The notes: generated by a model not told the origin, from the letters alone. Positions 42,660 through 50,456 are shown, counted from the stretch's first letter. The stretch is 64,000 nt of DNA from Chryseobacterium aquaeductus (GCF_905175375.1 NZ_CAJIMS010000001.1:496001-560000); one strand, 5' to 3'. A program made the numbers and translations.

Positions 42660-42956
42660 ATGATTCAAAAATATTTTTTAACAGCACTTCTATTAGCAAG
42701 CATCTTGGTGGTATCTTGCAGACAAGAAAATGAAACACCAGCAGAAGATTTAAAAACAACAAACTTATTGACAGAAGAAGTTGCTGGCGATGAAGAAAAT
42801 TCTGGTACGTATTCTAGGGACTCCGCCAATGTAATCGTCACCCCAACGGATCCTCCTAAAAATGGAACTCACTGGAGATCCTCAGACTCAATACAAACAA
42901 CTGACGATACTACCGATCCACCTAAAAATGGAACTCACTGGAGAAAAAAAAATTAG
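42660..42956 (+). CDS. Small lipoprotein with duplicated C-terminal DPPKNGTHWR motif
   Basis: 98 residues: signal peptide with lipobox VVSC (Cys20), an acidic middle, and a C-terminal half carrying DPPKNGTHWR twice, 22 residues apart. The two DNA copies (42849-42878 and 42915-42944) differ at one of 30 bases, so the duplication is recent or kept uniform. Each copy combines a Pro turn with an aromatic/basic end, as in a short binding epitope. It is divergent from the TPR/AraC membrane regulator gene, which could control it or detect it. I do not know a function. Confidence 0.8.
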   Translation: MIQKYFLTALLLASILVVSCRQENETPAEDLKTTNLLTEEVAGDEENSGTYSRDSANVIVTPTDPPKNGTHWRSSDSIQTTDDTTDPPKNGTHWRKKN

Positions 42957-42985
42957 TAGTATTACATCAAGCATTTATGCATAGC

Positions 42986-43021
42986 AAAAAAGCACATCTA
43001 TTTTTTAAGGTGTGCTTTTTT
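42986..43021 (+). terminator. Terminator of the lipoprotein gene
   Basis: Stem aaaaaagcacatct / aggtgtgctttttt (one G-U pair), T-run, 30 bp past the stop. The remaining 240 bp to the next gene show no further feature apart from its promoter. Confidence 0.8.
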
Positions 43022-43260
43022 CCGATAATTAGATGAAATTAGATCATAAAAAAAGACCTTGAAACTTTAATAAAAAGATTCGTTTTAAACCTTGTATTAG
43101 TCTTACTAAATCTTGCAATTCAGACTGGAAAGCCTTTTAATAATTGAAGAGAATTTAGATTATAAAAAAAATTTTTCATTTGATTCAGAAGATCCAATTA
43201 CATCTTATAATATTTAAATGAATTGAAATGTTTAACTACCTTTCAAAAATATTTAATTTA

Positions 43261-43268
43261 TATCTTTG
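43261..43268 (+). promoter_or_regulatory. Putative -7 box for the gene at 43288
   Basis: TATCTTTG fits TAnnTTTG, 19 bp before the ATG. -33 box not clear. Confidence 0.5.
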
Positions 43269-43287
43269 AGCTACAAATATTTTCATA

Positions 43288-44085
43288 ATGAGTTTCATCA
43301 ATAAAGTTATTTATTTATCTATTTTTAGTGTAATTTCTTTAGTTTTTGTAAAAGGACAAAAAAAAGTACCTTTTGCTGTAGTTAAAGCTGATGATCGGTA
43401 CGCCAATGTGCGTGTGCACAAAGATGATTATAGAAAAATAATAGACAAGGTACGCATGAAAAAAGGTGATGCCTTTGTATACGTAAAACCAGCTCCTGGC
43501 GAAACAGATTGGATCTGGATAAAATATCCCGAAAAAGCTGCTATAGAAAAACCTTTTGTAAGATATGACAGTCTGAATAATGAAGGAATGGTAAATAAAG
43601 AGCGTATTGTTTTCGTCGATCAGCTTCCCCATTATACTCCATCGAAATCTAAAAACGGAAGATCTTTAATTTTCACAGATAATAGTAATCCTAAAATTCC
43701 TACTGCACAGAGAAGTAAAGTGGTTATCGATATATATCCTTCTAACGCAGGATTTCGGAAACAAGAAAAAGATGCTGAGGGTAATATAAAAACTATCGAT
43801 AAAGTAAAACCATGGGGTATAGATAAAGAATTACCTGAGGGCATGACAGAAATTAAATCTATAAGAGTACAGCAACCGGGAAGAGGTTCAGTTTTCGTAC
43901 GTGAAGCAATTAAAAATATTTTTCAGCCAACTATGGATTTTGAAAAAATCGGAGTAACTGCAATAGATAATGATCATATTTTTCTTTACATGATCAATGG
44001 CTCCGGAGCCAATAGATATACTACGTTGTGGACCATTAAAGAAGGAAGAGCAATCAGTCAGATTATTTTTAAAAATCCTGAATAA
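43288..44085 (+). CDS. Unknown exported protein
   Basis: 265 residues with a signal-like N-terminus (VIYLSIFSVISLVFVKGQ). The rest is soluble, basic and mostly beta-like, with stretches such as VRYDSLNNEGMVNKERIVFVDQLPHY, KVVIDIYPSNAGFRKQEKD and NDHIFLYMINGSGANRYTTLWTIKEGRAISQIIF. No lipobox Cys, no membrane segment after the leader, almost no cysteine. I do not recognise the family. Its length and clean start next to a promoter box make it a real gene. A periplasmic location is inferred from the leader. Confidence 0.7.
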   Translation: MSFINKVIYLSIFSVISLVFVKGQKKVPFAVVKADDRYANVRVHKDDYRKIIDKVRMKKGDAFVYVKPAPGETDWIWIKYPEKAAIEKPFVRYDSLNNEGMVNKERIVFVDQLPHYTPSKSKNGRSLIFTDNSNPKIPTAQRSKVVIDIYPSNAGFRKQEKDAEGNIKTIDKVKPWGIDKELPEGMTEIKSIRVQQPGRGSVFVREAIKNIFQPTMDFEKIGVTAIDNDHIFLYMINGSGANRYTTLWTIKEGRAISQIIFKNPE

Positions 44086-44212
44086 TTCATCAAATTAATC
44101 ATTAATTTAAAAAACCAATTCAGATACTATAAATTTCAATGAGGTTTTCGATGAGTTTTTTGGCTCGCCAAACTTATTTTAAAAATTTAACAAAAAATAA
44201 TCTTCAGGATAT

Positions 44213-44449
44213 TTAAATCTCATCATCTAAAATTTCAAGCCGAATATCAATCGGGATTGTAGTGATGATCAAAATATTATGTTCGTCTTCCTGAATTTTT
44301 ACATCGGCATCAGAAAAACTCCCATCAGAATCTTTTTTCAAAACCTTAAGATCTTTTGCGTTCAAAAATTTTTTAGGTATTGAAAGTGTGTAATTATTTT
44401 CACTCTGATGATAATCTAGCTCTTCCCTGCTATAATCCTTTGTTTGCAT
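44213..44449 (-). CDS. Small hypothetical protein
   Basis: 78 residues, acidic, no signal or membrane segment. The pattern NYTLSIPKKFLNAKDLKVLKKDSDGSFSDADVKIQEDEHNILIIT suggests a small beta-rich fold. Not recognised. It lies 70 bp downstream of the HD-domain gene on the same strand and may share its transcript. Confidence 0.55.
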   Translation of the reverse strand: MQTKDYSREELDYHQSENNYTLSIPKKFLNAKDLKVLKKDSDGSFSDADVKIQEDEHNILIITTIPIDIRLEILDDEI

Positions 44450-44519
44450 ATTTTTTTTAATCTATACAACAATTGATACACCAAAGTTCTCAGATGTAAA
44501 TAAAATTTTCCTACAAAAC

Positions 44520-45110
44520 TTATCTTAAAACTTTTTCGGTTTCTAAATTTTTACTCATTAAAAACTGGAAAGCTTCTCCCATTTCGTCAGATGCTCTACA
44601 GATTGGATTTTCCAGCATATTTCTTACTTGTTTTTCAGTAACGGCAGCTTCTGTCCAGCTTTTCCCCGAAGTATGAGAATTGAGAATGAATGGCATTATT
44701 CTATCGATAGCGCAGGCGAAAATAGCATCGGGAGTTTGCTCTTCTTCAAATTCAAGCCAAAGATCTAAAAATTCTGACCTGATGGGTTCGTCTAAAATTC
44801 CGAAAATATTTTGTGCAGACAATTTTTCTCTTTCAAATTTCCCTGCCATAGCTGCTTCGTCAAAAAGAAAGGTGTCTCCTGCTTCGATTTCTACTAAATC
44901 ATGAATTGAAAGCATTCTAATTACCCTCAGCAAATCAATATCCGCTCTGTTTCTTGCATAAGGAAAAAGAATTTGCGCCAAAATAATAATCTGCCAAGAA
45001 TGCTCGGCGGTGTTTTCTCTTCGCGAATCATCCGCATTATAATTTCTCCTTTGAACATTTTTTAAGGCGTCAATTGCTACTATAAAATCAATTTCTCTCT
45101 GAATTTTCAT
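44520..45110 (-). CDS. HD-domain nucleotidase-like protein (HDDC2/YfbR type)
   Basis: 196 residues. Metal-binding residues of the HD fold are visible: His in RENTAEHSWQ (about 37), HD in SIHDLVEIEAGD (about 72-73), and the downstream Asp in ACAIDRIMPFI. This set is typical of HDDC2 and 5'-deoxynucleotidase YfbR, which remove phosphate from deoxynucleoside monophosphates. The exact substrate cannot be read. Cytoplasmic. Confidence 0.88.
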   Translation of the reverse strand: MKIQREIDFIVAIDALKNVQRRNYNADDSRRENTAEHSWQIIILAQILFPYARNRADIDLLRVIRMLSIHDLVEIEAGDTFLFDEAAMAGKFEREKLSAQNIFGILDEPIRSEFLDLWLEFEEEQTPDAIFACAIDRIMPFILNSHTSGKSWTEAAVTEKQVRNMLENPICRASDEMGEAFQFLMSKNLETEKVLR

Positions 45111-45258
45111 ACCTCAAAAGTAAGAATTATTGCGAAAATTTTAGTCTTAAGATTAAAAAATTAGCCAAAAAAAATAAAACTTTTAAAACTAATTAAAATT
45201 TATTGTACTGATTATCAATATTATAAATAATTATTCAAAATAATTTCACTACTTTGTA

Positions 45259-45290
45259 TTGCATATTACCATTTTAATTACATATCTTTG
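45259..45290 (+). promoter_or_regulatory. Promoter of the PadR/PspC operon
   Basis: TTG at 45259-45261, 21 bp spacer, TATCTTTG at 45283-45290; 78 bp before the PadR ATG. Confidence 0.7.
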
Positions 45291-45368
45291 TAATGTAGAA
45301 TCGGAGAAGGTTTAACTAGCTAGAAACTGAAACTGTATTCTATATAACTAATTAACAAACTTATAAAG

Positions 45369-45698
45369 ATGAATACTGAAAATACCAAAGCGCAAATGCG
45401 AAAAGGGATTCTGGAATTCTGTATTTTGAGCCTCATCAACAATCGCGAAATGTATGTTTCTGATTTAATAGATGAACTGAAAAAAGGAAAACTGGATGTT
45501 GTGGAAGGAACCCTCTACCCTCTTTTAACAAGATTGAAAAATGGTGAATTTCTTTCTTACAGATGGGAAGAATCTACAGGCGGCCCACCAAGAAAATACT
45601 ACCAGATTACAGAAAAAGGTAAAACTTTCTTAGCCGAACTGCAAAATACATGGAAAGATCTTACAGATTCTGTAAACCAAATCACTCAAAAAATATAA
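45369..45698 (+). CDS. PadR-family transcription regulator
   Basis: 109 residues. A winged helix typical of PadR: MRKGILEFCILSLINNREMYVSDLIDEL, then VVEGTLYPLLTRLKNGEFLSYRWEESTGGPPRKYYQITEKGK. It is the first gene of a two-gene operon with the PspC-domain membrane protein (12 bp gap), a pairing seen across Bacteroidota and related to envelope stress. It probably represses its own promoter. Confidence 0.93.
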   Translation: MNTENTKAQMRKGILEFCILSLINNREMYVSDLIDELKKGKLDVVEGTLYPLLTRLKNGEFLSYRWEESTGGPPRKYYQITEKGKTFLAELQNTWKDLTDSVNQITQKI

Positions 45699-45710
45699 AA
45701 AAACAAAGCT

Positions 45711-47432
45711 ATGAACAAGACACTCTCAATAGGACTCGCAGGTTTTTCTTTTACAATAGAAGAGCACGCATATATAAAGCTCAGCGATTATCTTAATGCA
45801 CTCAGAAGCTCATTAGAAGCTTCAGAAGCTGACGAGGTAATGCACGACATAGAAATCAGAATGGTTGAGATCTTCAGAGATACTTTAGGAAAACGTGAAG
45901 TAATCAACGATGGTGACGTAGAAAAAGTAATCGCACAAATCGGTTCTCCGGAAAAAATTGAAGAACAGGAAGAAGCATATTATTCTGAAAAAAACACGAA
46001 CAAAAATTATAGCACAGGAACAGATTATACAGACAAAAAGCAATTGTTCAGAGATCCTGAAAGACAAAAAATCGCAGGTGTTTGCGCAGGATTAGCTCAT
46101 TATGTGGGGATGGATATTACTGCAATGAGAGCGATCTGGTTAGGAATTTTCGTCTTAGGAATCTTTACAGCAGCTATTTCTTCTTCATTAATCGGATTAT
46201 TGTACATCATCCTTTGGATCGTTTTACCCAAAGCAGAGACCGCAGCTGATTTTTTGAAAATGAAAGGAAAGCCTATGAATTTCGATAATCTAAAAAACGA
46301 ATCTAATAAACTCGTTCAGTTTGCAAACGAATCTTCCCAAAGAGTAGGCGAAATTTATATCGAAAACAAGCCTTATATCAACAACGCCGGGAGCGGACTT
46401 TGGAATGTAATCCGTTATGTTTTAGGAGGAATCTTTGCTTTGATGTCATTTGGATGTCTGATTGGGGTTTTCGTAGTCTTTGGCTTCATGGGCAATGACA
46501 ACTTCCCTCCAATCAATGAAATGGATTTCTATTTTGACAGCGATGGAATGAAATATATCATCATGATCATGATTGTTTTAGGAAGTTTGATTCCTGCACT
46601 CTTATTCGGATTGTTGAGCATGAAATTGATTTCGCCAAAAACAAAACTGAGAAATACAGGTTGGGTACTAGGAGCGTTGATTCTTTCACTAATCGCAGTT
46701 TCCACTTATTTCGGAATTAATATGGCAAAAAAAGATATGTTCTTTAAAGGTCACAAAGAAGATACGGAAGAAATCGCAATTCCTACAGAGTCAGACAGCA
46801 TTTATGTTGACATCAAGCAAATCACAATTCCTCAAAACTTTACAGGGTACGATGACGATATTTATTCTGATAAAATCTCTGTATACGAGAAAGACTGGGT
46901 ACATGTTGATGTAACGAGAAAAGCAGATATTAAAACTCCTTATTTAATTATTAAAAAAGAAGCAAAAGGATATAACGTTCCCTTGAATGCAAGTGTTCCT
47001 GTAGAAATCGTTGGTAATAAAGTGATTCTTCCAAATTATATCAAATATCCATACGATCATCGTTTCAGAGATTACAGCATCAATTACGAGTTGGTAATTC
47101 CTCAAAATGCAGTGGTAATTCCACTTAAAAAAGATCAAATCAATTTTGACGGCGATACTGACGGAAATGGCATCAATGACAATGATGAAGAAGATAACGA
47201 TGGTAATCAAAACGGAAACATCTCAATTGAAAAAAATAAAATCTCTATCAACGGTTCTACCATTGAATATAGCGATAGTGATAAAGACAGCGTCATCATC
47301 AACGGAAAGAAATATCAGAAAGATGAAGCCGAAAAGATTATGGATACCATGAAAATGAATATCGATAAAATGGAAAACGTAGATATCAAAATAAAAGACG
47401 GTAAAAAAGAATTTTCTATTAAAACCAAATAA
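45711..47432 (+). CDS. PspC-domain multi-helix membrane protein
   Basis: 573 residues. An N-terminal cytoplasmic region (about 1-105; LSIGLAGFSFTIEEHAYIKLSDYLNAL, DIEIRMVEIFRDTLGKREVI) is followed by the PspC domain (RDPERQKIAGVCAGLAHYVGMDITAMRAIWLGIFVLG) with two membrane segments and then three more (about 240-340). The C-terminal region is extracytoplasmic and very rich in Asp, Asn and Lys (DGDTDGNGINDNDEEDNDGNQNG about 480-505), which may bind calcium. PspC proteins sense membrane stress; here the target is unknown. It is co-transcribed with PadR. Confidence 0.92.
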   Translation: MNKTLSIGLAGFSFTIEEHAYIKLSDYLNALRSSLEASEADEVMHDIEIRMVEIFRDTLGKREVINDGDVEKVIAQIGSPEKIEEQEEAYYSEKNTNKNYSTGTDYTDKKQLFRDPERQKIAGVCAGLAHYVGMDITAMRAIWLGIFVLGIFTAAISSSLIGLLYIILWIVLPKAETAADFLKMKGKPMNFDNLKNESNKLVQFANESSQRVGEIYIENKPYINNAGSGLWNVIRYVLGGIFALMSFGCLIGVFVVFGFMGNDNFPPINEMDFYFDSDGMKYIIMIMIVLGSLIPALLFGLLSMKLISPKTKLRNTGWVLGALILSLIAVSTYFGINMAKKDMFFKGHKEDTEEIAIPTESDSIYVDIKQITIPQNFTGYDDDIYSDKISVYEKDWVHVDVTRKADIKTPYLIIKKEAKGYNVPLNASVPVEIVGNKVILPNYIKYPYDHRFRDYSINYELVIPQNAVVIPLKKDQINFDGDTDGNGINDNDEEDNDGNQNGNISIEKNKISINGSTIEYSDSDKDSVIINGKKYQKDEAEKIMDTMKMNIDKMENVDIKIKDGKKEFSIKTK

Positions 47433-47438
47433 TTATAC

Positions 47439-47504
47439 TTGAGAGAGTGGCGGAAGGTGTGGATGGATGGCAAACGTTTGAAACCCACACCCTTCTACTC
47501 TCAA
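47439..47504. other. Long structured hairpin after the PspC gene
   Basis: Outer stem ttgagag / ctctcaa (47439-47445 with 47498-47504), an internal loop, then a 10-bp stem (47453-47462 with 47485-47495, one bulge) and a 22-nt apical region that contains the palindrome caaacgtttg. No T-run follows, so it is not an ordinary intrinsic terminator. It may be a 3' UTR structure or a small RNA. Confidence 0.5.
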
Positions 47505-47555
47505 ACAATTACAAAAAATCTTCAATAATAAGTGGTTTATATGACAAAATAGTCT

Positions 47556-47563
47556 TATATTCG
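47556..47563 (+). promoter_or_regulatory. Putative promoter of the 20-residue peptide gene
   Basis: TATATTCG, one base from TAnnTTTG, 30 bp before ATG 47594. The -33 side is not distinct. Confidence 0.4.
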
Positions 47564-47593
47564 TAAAAAATTAACCCTTAAAAAACATCAAAT

Positions 47594-47656
47594 CATGGTA
47601 CAGGTAGTTTTAGAGATCGCAGTAAAAATCGCAGATATAATTAGCGGTTTATTTTA
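47594..47656 (+). CDS. Candidate 20-residue amphipathic peptide
   Basis: A tiny open frame from ATG 47594 to TAA 47654-47656. The product begins MVQVVLEIAV and ends IISGLF. It has a helical amphipathic pattern with Glu7, Lys11 and Asp14 on one side and Val/Ile/Leu/Phe on the other. It lies in its own small unit: a promoter-like box at 47556 and an intrinsic terminator at 47685. Size and character resemble membrane-active small peptides (for example modulin-like or type I toxin peptides), but nothing shows toxicity and no antisense RNA is evident. Reality of the gene is likely but unproven. Confidence 0.55.
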
Positions 47657-47673
47657 AGAGACATAATATTTCG

Positions 47674-47681
47674 ATATATTT
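47674..47681 (+). promoter_or_regulatory. Putative promoter box before the acyltransferase gene
   Basis: TATATTTG, an exact consensus, 53 bp before ATG 47734. A transcript from here would begin inside the terminator hairpin of the peptide gene and so escape full termination. Confidence 0.45.
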
Positions 47682-47684
47682 GTA

Positions 47685-47717
47685 AAGTATAACCAAGATT
47701 TGGTTATACTTTTTTTG
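47685..47717 (+). terminator. Terminator of the small-peptide gene
   Basis: Stem agtataacca / tggttatact (47685-47694 with 47701-47710), 6-nt loop, then TTTTTTGTTT. Confidence 0.8.
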
Positions 47718-47733
47718 TTTTAAAATTAAATTC

Positions 47734-48324
47734 ATGAAAAAGCTGATTGGCAAACTGATGCTAAAAATTCTGGGTTGGAAAGTCGTCCTTCAAGGCGATG
47801 TAAACAGTCTCAACCGTTGTATTCTTGTTGTAGCTCCTCATACGCACAACATGGAATATCTTTTGGGAAACCTTGCCTACTGGACTTTAGAAAAGCCTTT
47901 GAAAATTATCATCAAAGATGCCCATACCAAAGCATGGTACGGTTCTGTAGTGAGAGGTTTGGGTGGAATTGGTATCGACAGAAGACAAAAAAATGATCTT
48001 GTGAATTTTGTGGCAAATGAATTTAAAAAAGACGACTTCAGTCTTGTGATTACGCCGGAAGGTACCAGAAGCTGGGTTCCGAAATGGAGAAAGGGTTTTT
48101 ACCACATGGCTTTGGCGGCTAAAGTTCCGATTGTTTTAGCAGCAGGAGATTTTAAAAGAAACATTGTTTATTTAGGCTATACCATTCCTTACGAAAGACT
48201 GGAATCGGCTTCTTTCATAGAAATCATGGAGGAAATCCAGAACTATTACATAAAATACGACATCGGTCCGAAAATACCATCCAACTGGAATCCGAATATT
48301 ATCGGGGATGAAGTTAGAAGTTAG
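47734..48324 (+). CDS. 1-acylglycerol-3-phosphate acyltransferase-like protein (PlsC family) with HX4E
   Basis: 196 residues with the PlsC fold: VVAPHTHNMEYLLGN as motif I, GGIGIDRR as motif II, ITPEGTRS as motif III and a C-terminal VPIVLAAGD. The family hallmark is H-x4-D; here the acid is Glu (His-Thr-His-Asn-Met-Glu). Glu can replace Asp as the helper residue, but the change is unusual and could mark a different acyl acceptor. Short, without a membrane segment, so probably peripheral to the inner membrane. The stop codon lies within a heptanucleotide repeat. Confidence 0.86.
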   Translation: MKKLIGKLMLKILGWKVVLQGDVNSLNRCILVVAPHTHNMEYLLGNLAYWTLEKPLKIIIKDAHTKAWYGSVVRGLGGIGIDRRQKNDLVNFVANEFKKDDFSLVITPEGTRSWVPKWRKGFYHMALAAKVPIVLAAGDFKRNIVYLGYTIPYERLESASFIEIMEEIQNYYIKYDIGPKIPSNWNPNIIGDEVRS

Positions 48325-48347
48325 AAGCTAGAAGCTAGAAGCTAGAA
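48312..48347 (+). repeat. Heptanucleotide tandem repeat across the acyltransferase stop codon
   Basis: Five near-identical 7-nt units (agaagtt, agaagct). The first unit supplies the last codons and the TAG stop of the acyltransferase gene. Similar gaagcta-type stretches occur in flavobacterial intergenic DNA, and a related aaaagcc-type stretch precedes alaS here. Confidence 0.7.
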
Positions 48348-48386
48348 TCAAAATTATTTATCATCAATTACTTATTACCAATAAAA

Positions 48387-48821
48387 ATGTATACGCAGGG
48401 AAAAACGAAGGAAGAAATTTTAAAATTCATCAATAATTGGGGAGAAGAAACTTTTGCTAAAACTCTTGATATACAATTCATTGACGTCGACTTAGACAAC
48501 GAAACACTCACTGCAACGATGCCTGTCACACCAAAAATTCATCAGCCTTTTGGCATTATGCACGGCGGAGCAAGTTGTGTGTTGGCAGAAACAATGGGTT
48601 CTAGTCTTTCTAATATTTTCATTGACGGAAACAAATATTTCGGAGTGGGAACCAATATCAATTCCAATCATTTAAGAAGCAAAAAAGACGGAATAGTAAC
48701 TGCTGTTGCAAGATTCATAAGGAAAGGAAAAACAATGCACGTTTCCGAAATTGAAATCCGCGACGAAAAAGGTCAACTCATCAATCATACAACGATGACC
48801 AATAATATCATCAGCAAATAA
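48387..48821 (+). CDS. Hotdog-fold thioesterase (PaaI/YdiI type)
   Basis: 144 residues. The hotdog core MPVTPKIHQPFGIMHGGASCVLAETMGS carries the HGG substrate loop and the helix Glu expected to be catalytic, followed by GVGTNINSNHLRSKKDGIVTAVARFIRKGKTMHVSEIEIRDEKG. It hydrolyses acyl-CoA thioesters; in menaquinone organisms a 1,4-dihydroxy-2-naphthoyl-CoA thioesterase role is possible. It lies about 3.6 kb from a chorismate-binding enzyme but is not contiguous with it, so that link stays weak. Confidence 0.9.
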   Translation: MYTQGKTKEEILKFINNWGEETFAKTLDIQFIDVDLDNETLTATMPVTPKIHQPFGIMHGGASCVLAETMGSSLSNIFIDGNKYFGVGTNINSNHLRSKKDGIVTAVARFIRKGKTMHVSEIEIRDEKGQLINHTTMTNNIISK

Positions 48822-48837
48822 AGAAGAAAATAGGTAA

Positions 48838-48864
48838 GGCTCAAAAAAATTTGAGTCTTTTTTT
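48838..48864 (+). terminator. Terminator of the thioesterase gene
   Basis: 8-bp stem ggctcaaa / tttgagtc (one G-U) and a run of seven T. Confidence 0.75.
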
Positions 48865-48873
48865 GTATTCTTA

Positions 48874-48906
48874 CTGCAACCTTTTAAGTTTTTTTCATCT
48901 TATCAT
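48874..48906 (+). promoter_or_regulatory. ECF-type promoter, copy 1
   Basis: A 33-bp sequence with ctgcaacctttt (-35 part, GCAACC) and catcttatcat (-10 part, CATCTTA), 24 bp before the ATG at 48930. It matches copy 2 at 49391-49423 at 30 of 33 positions. The AAC/CATC pattern is that expected of extracytoplasmic-function sigma factors, and such a factor is encoded 1.6 kb downstream. Functional proof is lacking. Confidence 0.68.
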
Positions 48907-48929
48907 TGTAACCAAAAATTTTATGTATC

Positions 48930-49385
48930 ATGAAAAATTATCTACTTCTATTTTTTTGTGCGGTTTTCTTCACCTTAAATTCTTGCAATAGCAATGATGA
49001 AAACACTGAGTATAAAACACCGATAAGTATACAACAAATCGGTAAAGGAAATCTGATGGGAAATTATCTTCCGCAACAGAATATGGTGATCACAACTTCT
49101 GCGCAATGGAATGCTCTTCTTAATAATGTAGATGCTACCAACAATACTTCAGGTAGCTTTACGGAAACCAACATCGATTTTAATCAGTTTATGGTCATCG
49201 CTGTTTTTGATGAAGTTTACCCGAATGGCGGACATTCGATTGACATTATCACCATAGATGACACGCCGCAAAGCATTGTGGTAGATCTTGAAAAATTATT
49301 AACGGGAAATGCAACATCCGTTGTTACTCAGCCATACCATATCGTGAAAATACCTAAAAGTACAAAACCTGTTGTATTTCAATAA
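48930..49385 (+). CDS. Lipoprotein with PrcB-like domain
   Basis: 151 residues. Signal peptide MKNYLLLFFCAVFFTLNSC with the lipobox Cys at 19. The soluble part, QNMVITTSAQWNALLNNV ... NIDFNQFMVIAVFDEVYPNGGHSIDIITI ... YHIVKIPKSTKPVVF, follows the pattern of the PrcB C-terminal domain, found in a Treponema protease complex and in many exported proteins. Expected at the periplasmic side of the envelope. It is preceded by the first ECF-type promoter and is probably part of the regulon of the sigma factor encoded downstream. Confidence 0.8.
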   Translation: MKNYLLLFFCAVFFTLNSCNSNDENTEYKTPISIQQIGKGNLMGNYLPQQNMVITTSAQWNALLNNVDATNNTSGSFTETNIDFNQFMVIAVFDEVYPNGGHSIDIITIDDTPQSIVVDLEKLLTGNATSVVTQPYHIVKIPKSTKPVVFQ

Positions 49386-49390
49386 AAAAA

Positions 49391-49423
49391 CTGCAACCTT
49401 TTGAGTTTTCTGCATCTTATCAT
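49391..49423 (+). promoter_or_regulatory. ECF-type promoter, copy 2
   Basis: A 33-bp near-duplicate of 48874-48906, 12 bp before the ATG at 49436. Its transcript would also include the sigma-factor gene, giving positive feedback. Confidence 0.68.
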
Positions 49424-49435
49424 AAACTAATAACC

Positions 49436-50449
49436 ATGAAAAATTTAATTTTACCTTTTTTACTGATTCTGACTTTGCTGTTTTCGTGCAGAAGTGAAGA
49501 TTACGGTTTACTTGAGAATAAAGCAAATTCATATGATGTTTATGTAGCCGGAAGAGAAAATAACATGGCTTGCTATTGGAAAAATGGTAACAAAGTAAAT
49601 TTACTCTATGGAAATGAAATATATATTGAAAAATTTTTAGTTGATAATAATAATATATATGCTTTTGGTGAGGCTTTGAACATATTAGATAAATTCACTT
49701 TTTGGAAGAATAATATTAAATATGATGTGCTGCAATATTTAGGTATACCTTCAGGAGTTTATTTCAGAGTTTTTGACTTTTATGTAGATAACGATAATAT
49801 TTATTTCCTGGGGCTCGTAGAAAATCCTTTTCCGATTACTTCATCACAAAAATATCAACTTTGTTATTGGAAAAATGGTACTAAAGTTATATTAAATACA
49901 AGTGGATCAGACAATTTTGCAACGAATTGGCAAGAAATGATAGTCTATAATAATGATTTATATATATCAGTAAAACAAGATAATACACTTGGTTATTATA
50001 AAAATAACATCTACACTCAAATAACAAATCAAGGATATTCAACAGGCATTGCAAAAAATTCAAATGGAGTTTACATTCCTGTAGTTAACAATGTAACTTC
50101 CAGTCGATATTATCTAAATTTAATAACAGGACAAACCATAAATTCGAACTTTGATCACAAGCTTTTCATTGATAATAATGATTTTTATTCTTTAAGTGGA
50201 TACAATGAATATGTAAAGAACGGTAATATTATACAAATCAATAACAACGAAGACTATAATAATCCTTGGGATTTGAAAGTAATTAATCAAAATGAATTTA
50301 TGATCAGAATGAAAATATCACAAGGATCGGTTTTTGGTATTGAATATAAAGTATTTATAAATAACGTTGAGACACAACATATCATTCAGGAAATGAGTGG
50401 TATACAGTACAATAATAGTTTCAACTCCATTTTTGTAGTGCAAAACTAA
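49436..50449 (+). CDS. Lipoprotein with propeller-like YWKNG repeats
   Basis: 337 residues. Lipobox LFSC (Cys18). The mature part contains repeated units DVYVAGRENNMACYWKNG, KYQLCYWKNGTKV, IYAFGEALNILDKFTFWKNNI and others, each a strand pair ending in (Y/F)WKN(G/N), which suggests a beta-propeller. No enzyme motif is visible. It begins 12 bp after the second ECF-type promoter and ends 7 bp before the sigma-factor gene, so it is very likely co-transcribed with it and may be a target or sensor of that pathway. Family unknown. Confidence 0.75.
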   Translation: MKNLILPFLLILTLLFSCRSEDYGLLENKANSYDVYVAGRENNMACYWKNGNKVNLLYGNEIYIEKFLVDNNNIYAFGEALNILDKFTFWKNNIKYDVLQYLGIPSGVYFRVFDFYVDNDNIYFLGLVENPFPITSSQKYQLCYWKNGTKVILNTSGSDNFATNWQEMIVYNNDLYISVKQDNTLGYYKNNIYTQITNQGYSTGIAKNSNGVYIPVVNNVTSSRYYLNLITGQTINSNFDHKLFIDNNDFYSLSGYNEYVKNGNIIQINNNEDYNNPWDLKVINQNEFMIRMKISQGSVFGIEYKVFINNVETQHIIQEMSGIQYNNSFNSIFVVQN

Positions 50450-50456
50450 ATAGCAA

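Noticed and set aside
47439..47504. tRNA gene
   Set aside because: Paired ends and GC-rich arms suggested one, but there is no D-arm, anticodon arm or T-arm pattern and it folds as a single long hairpin.
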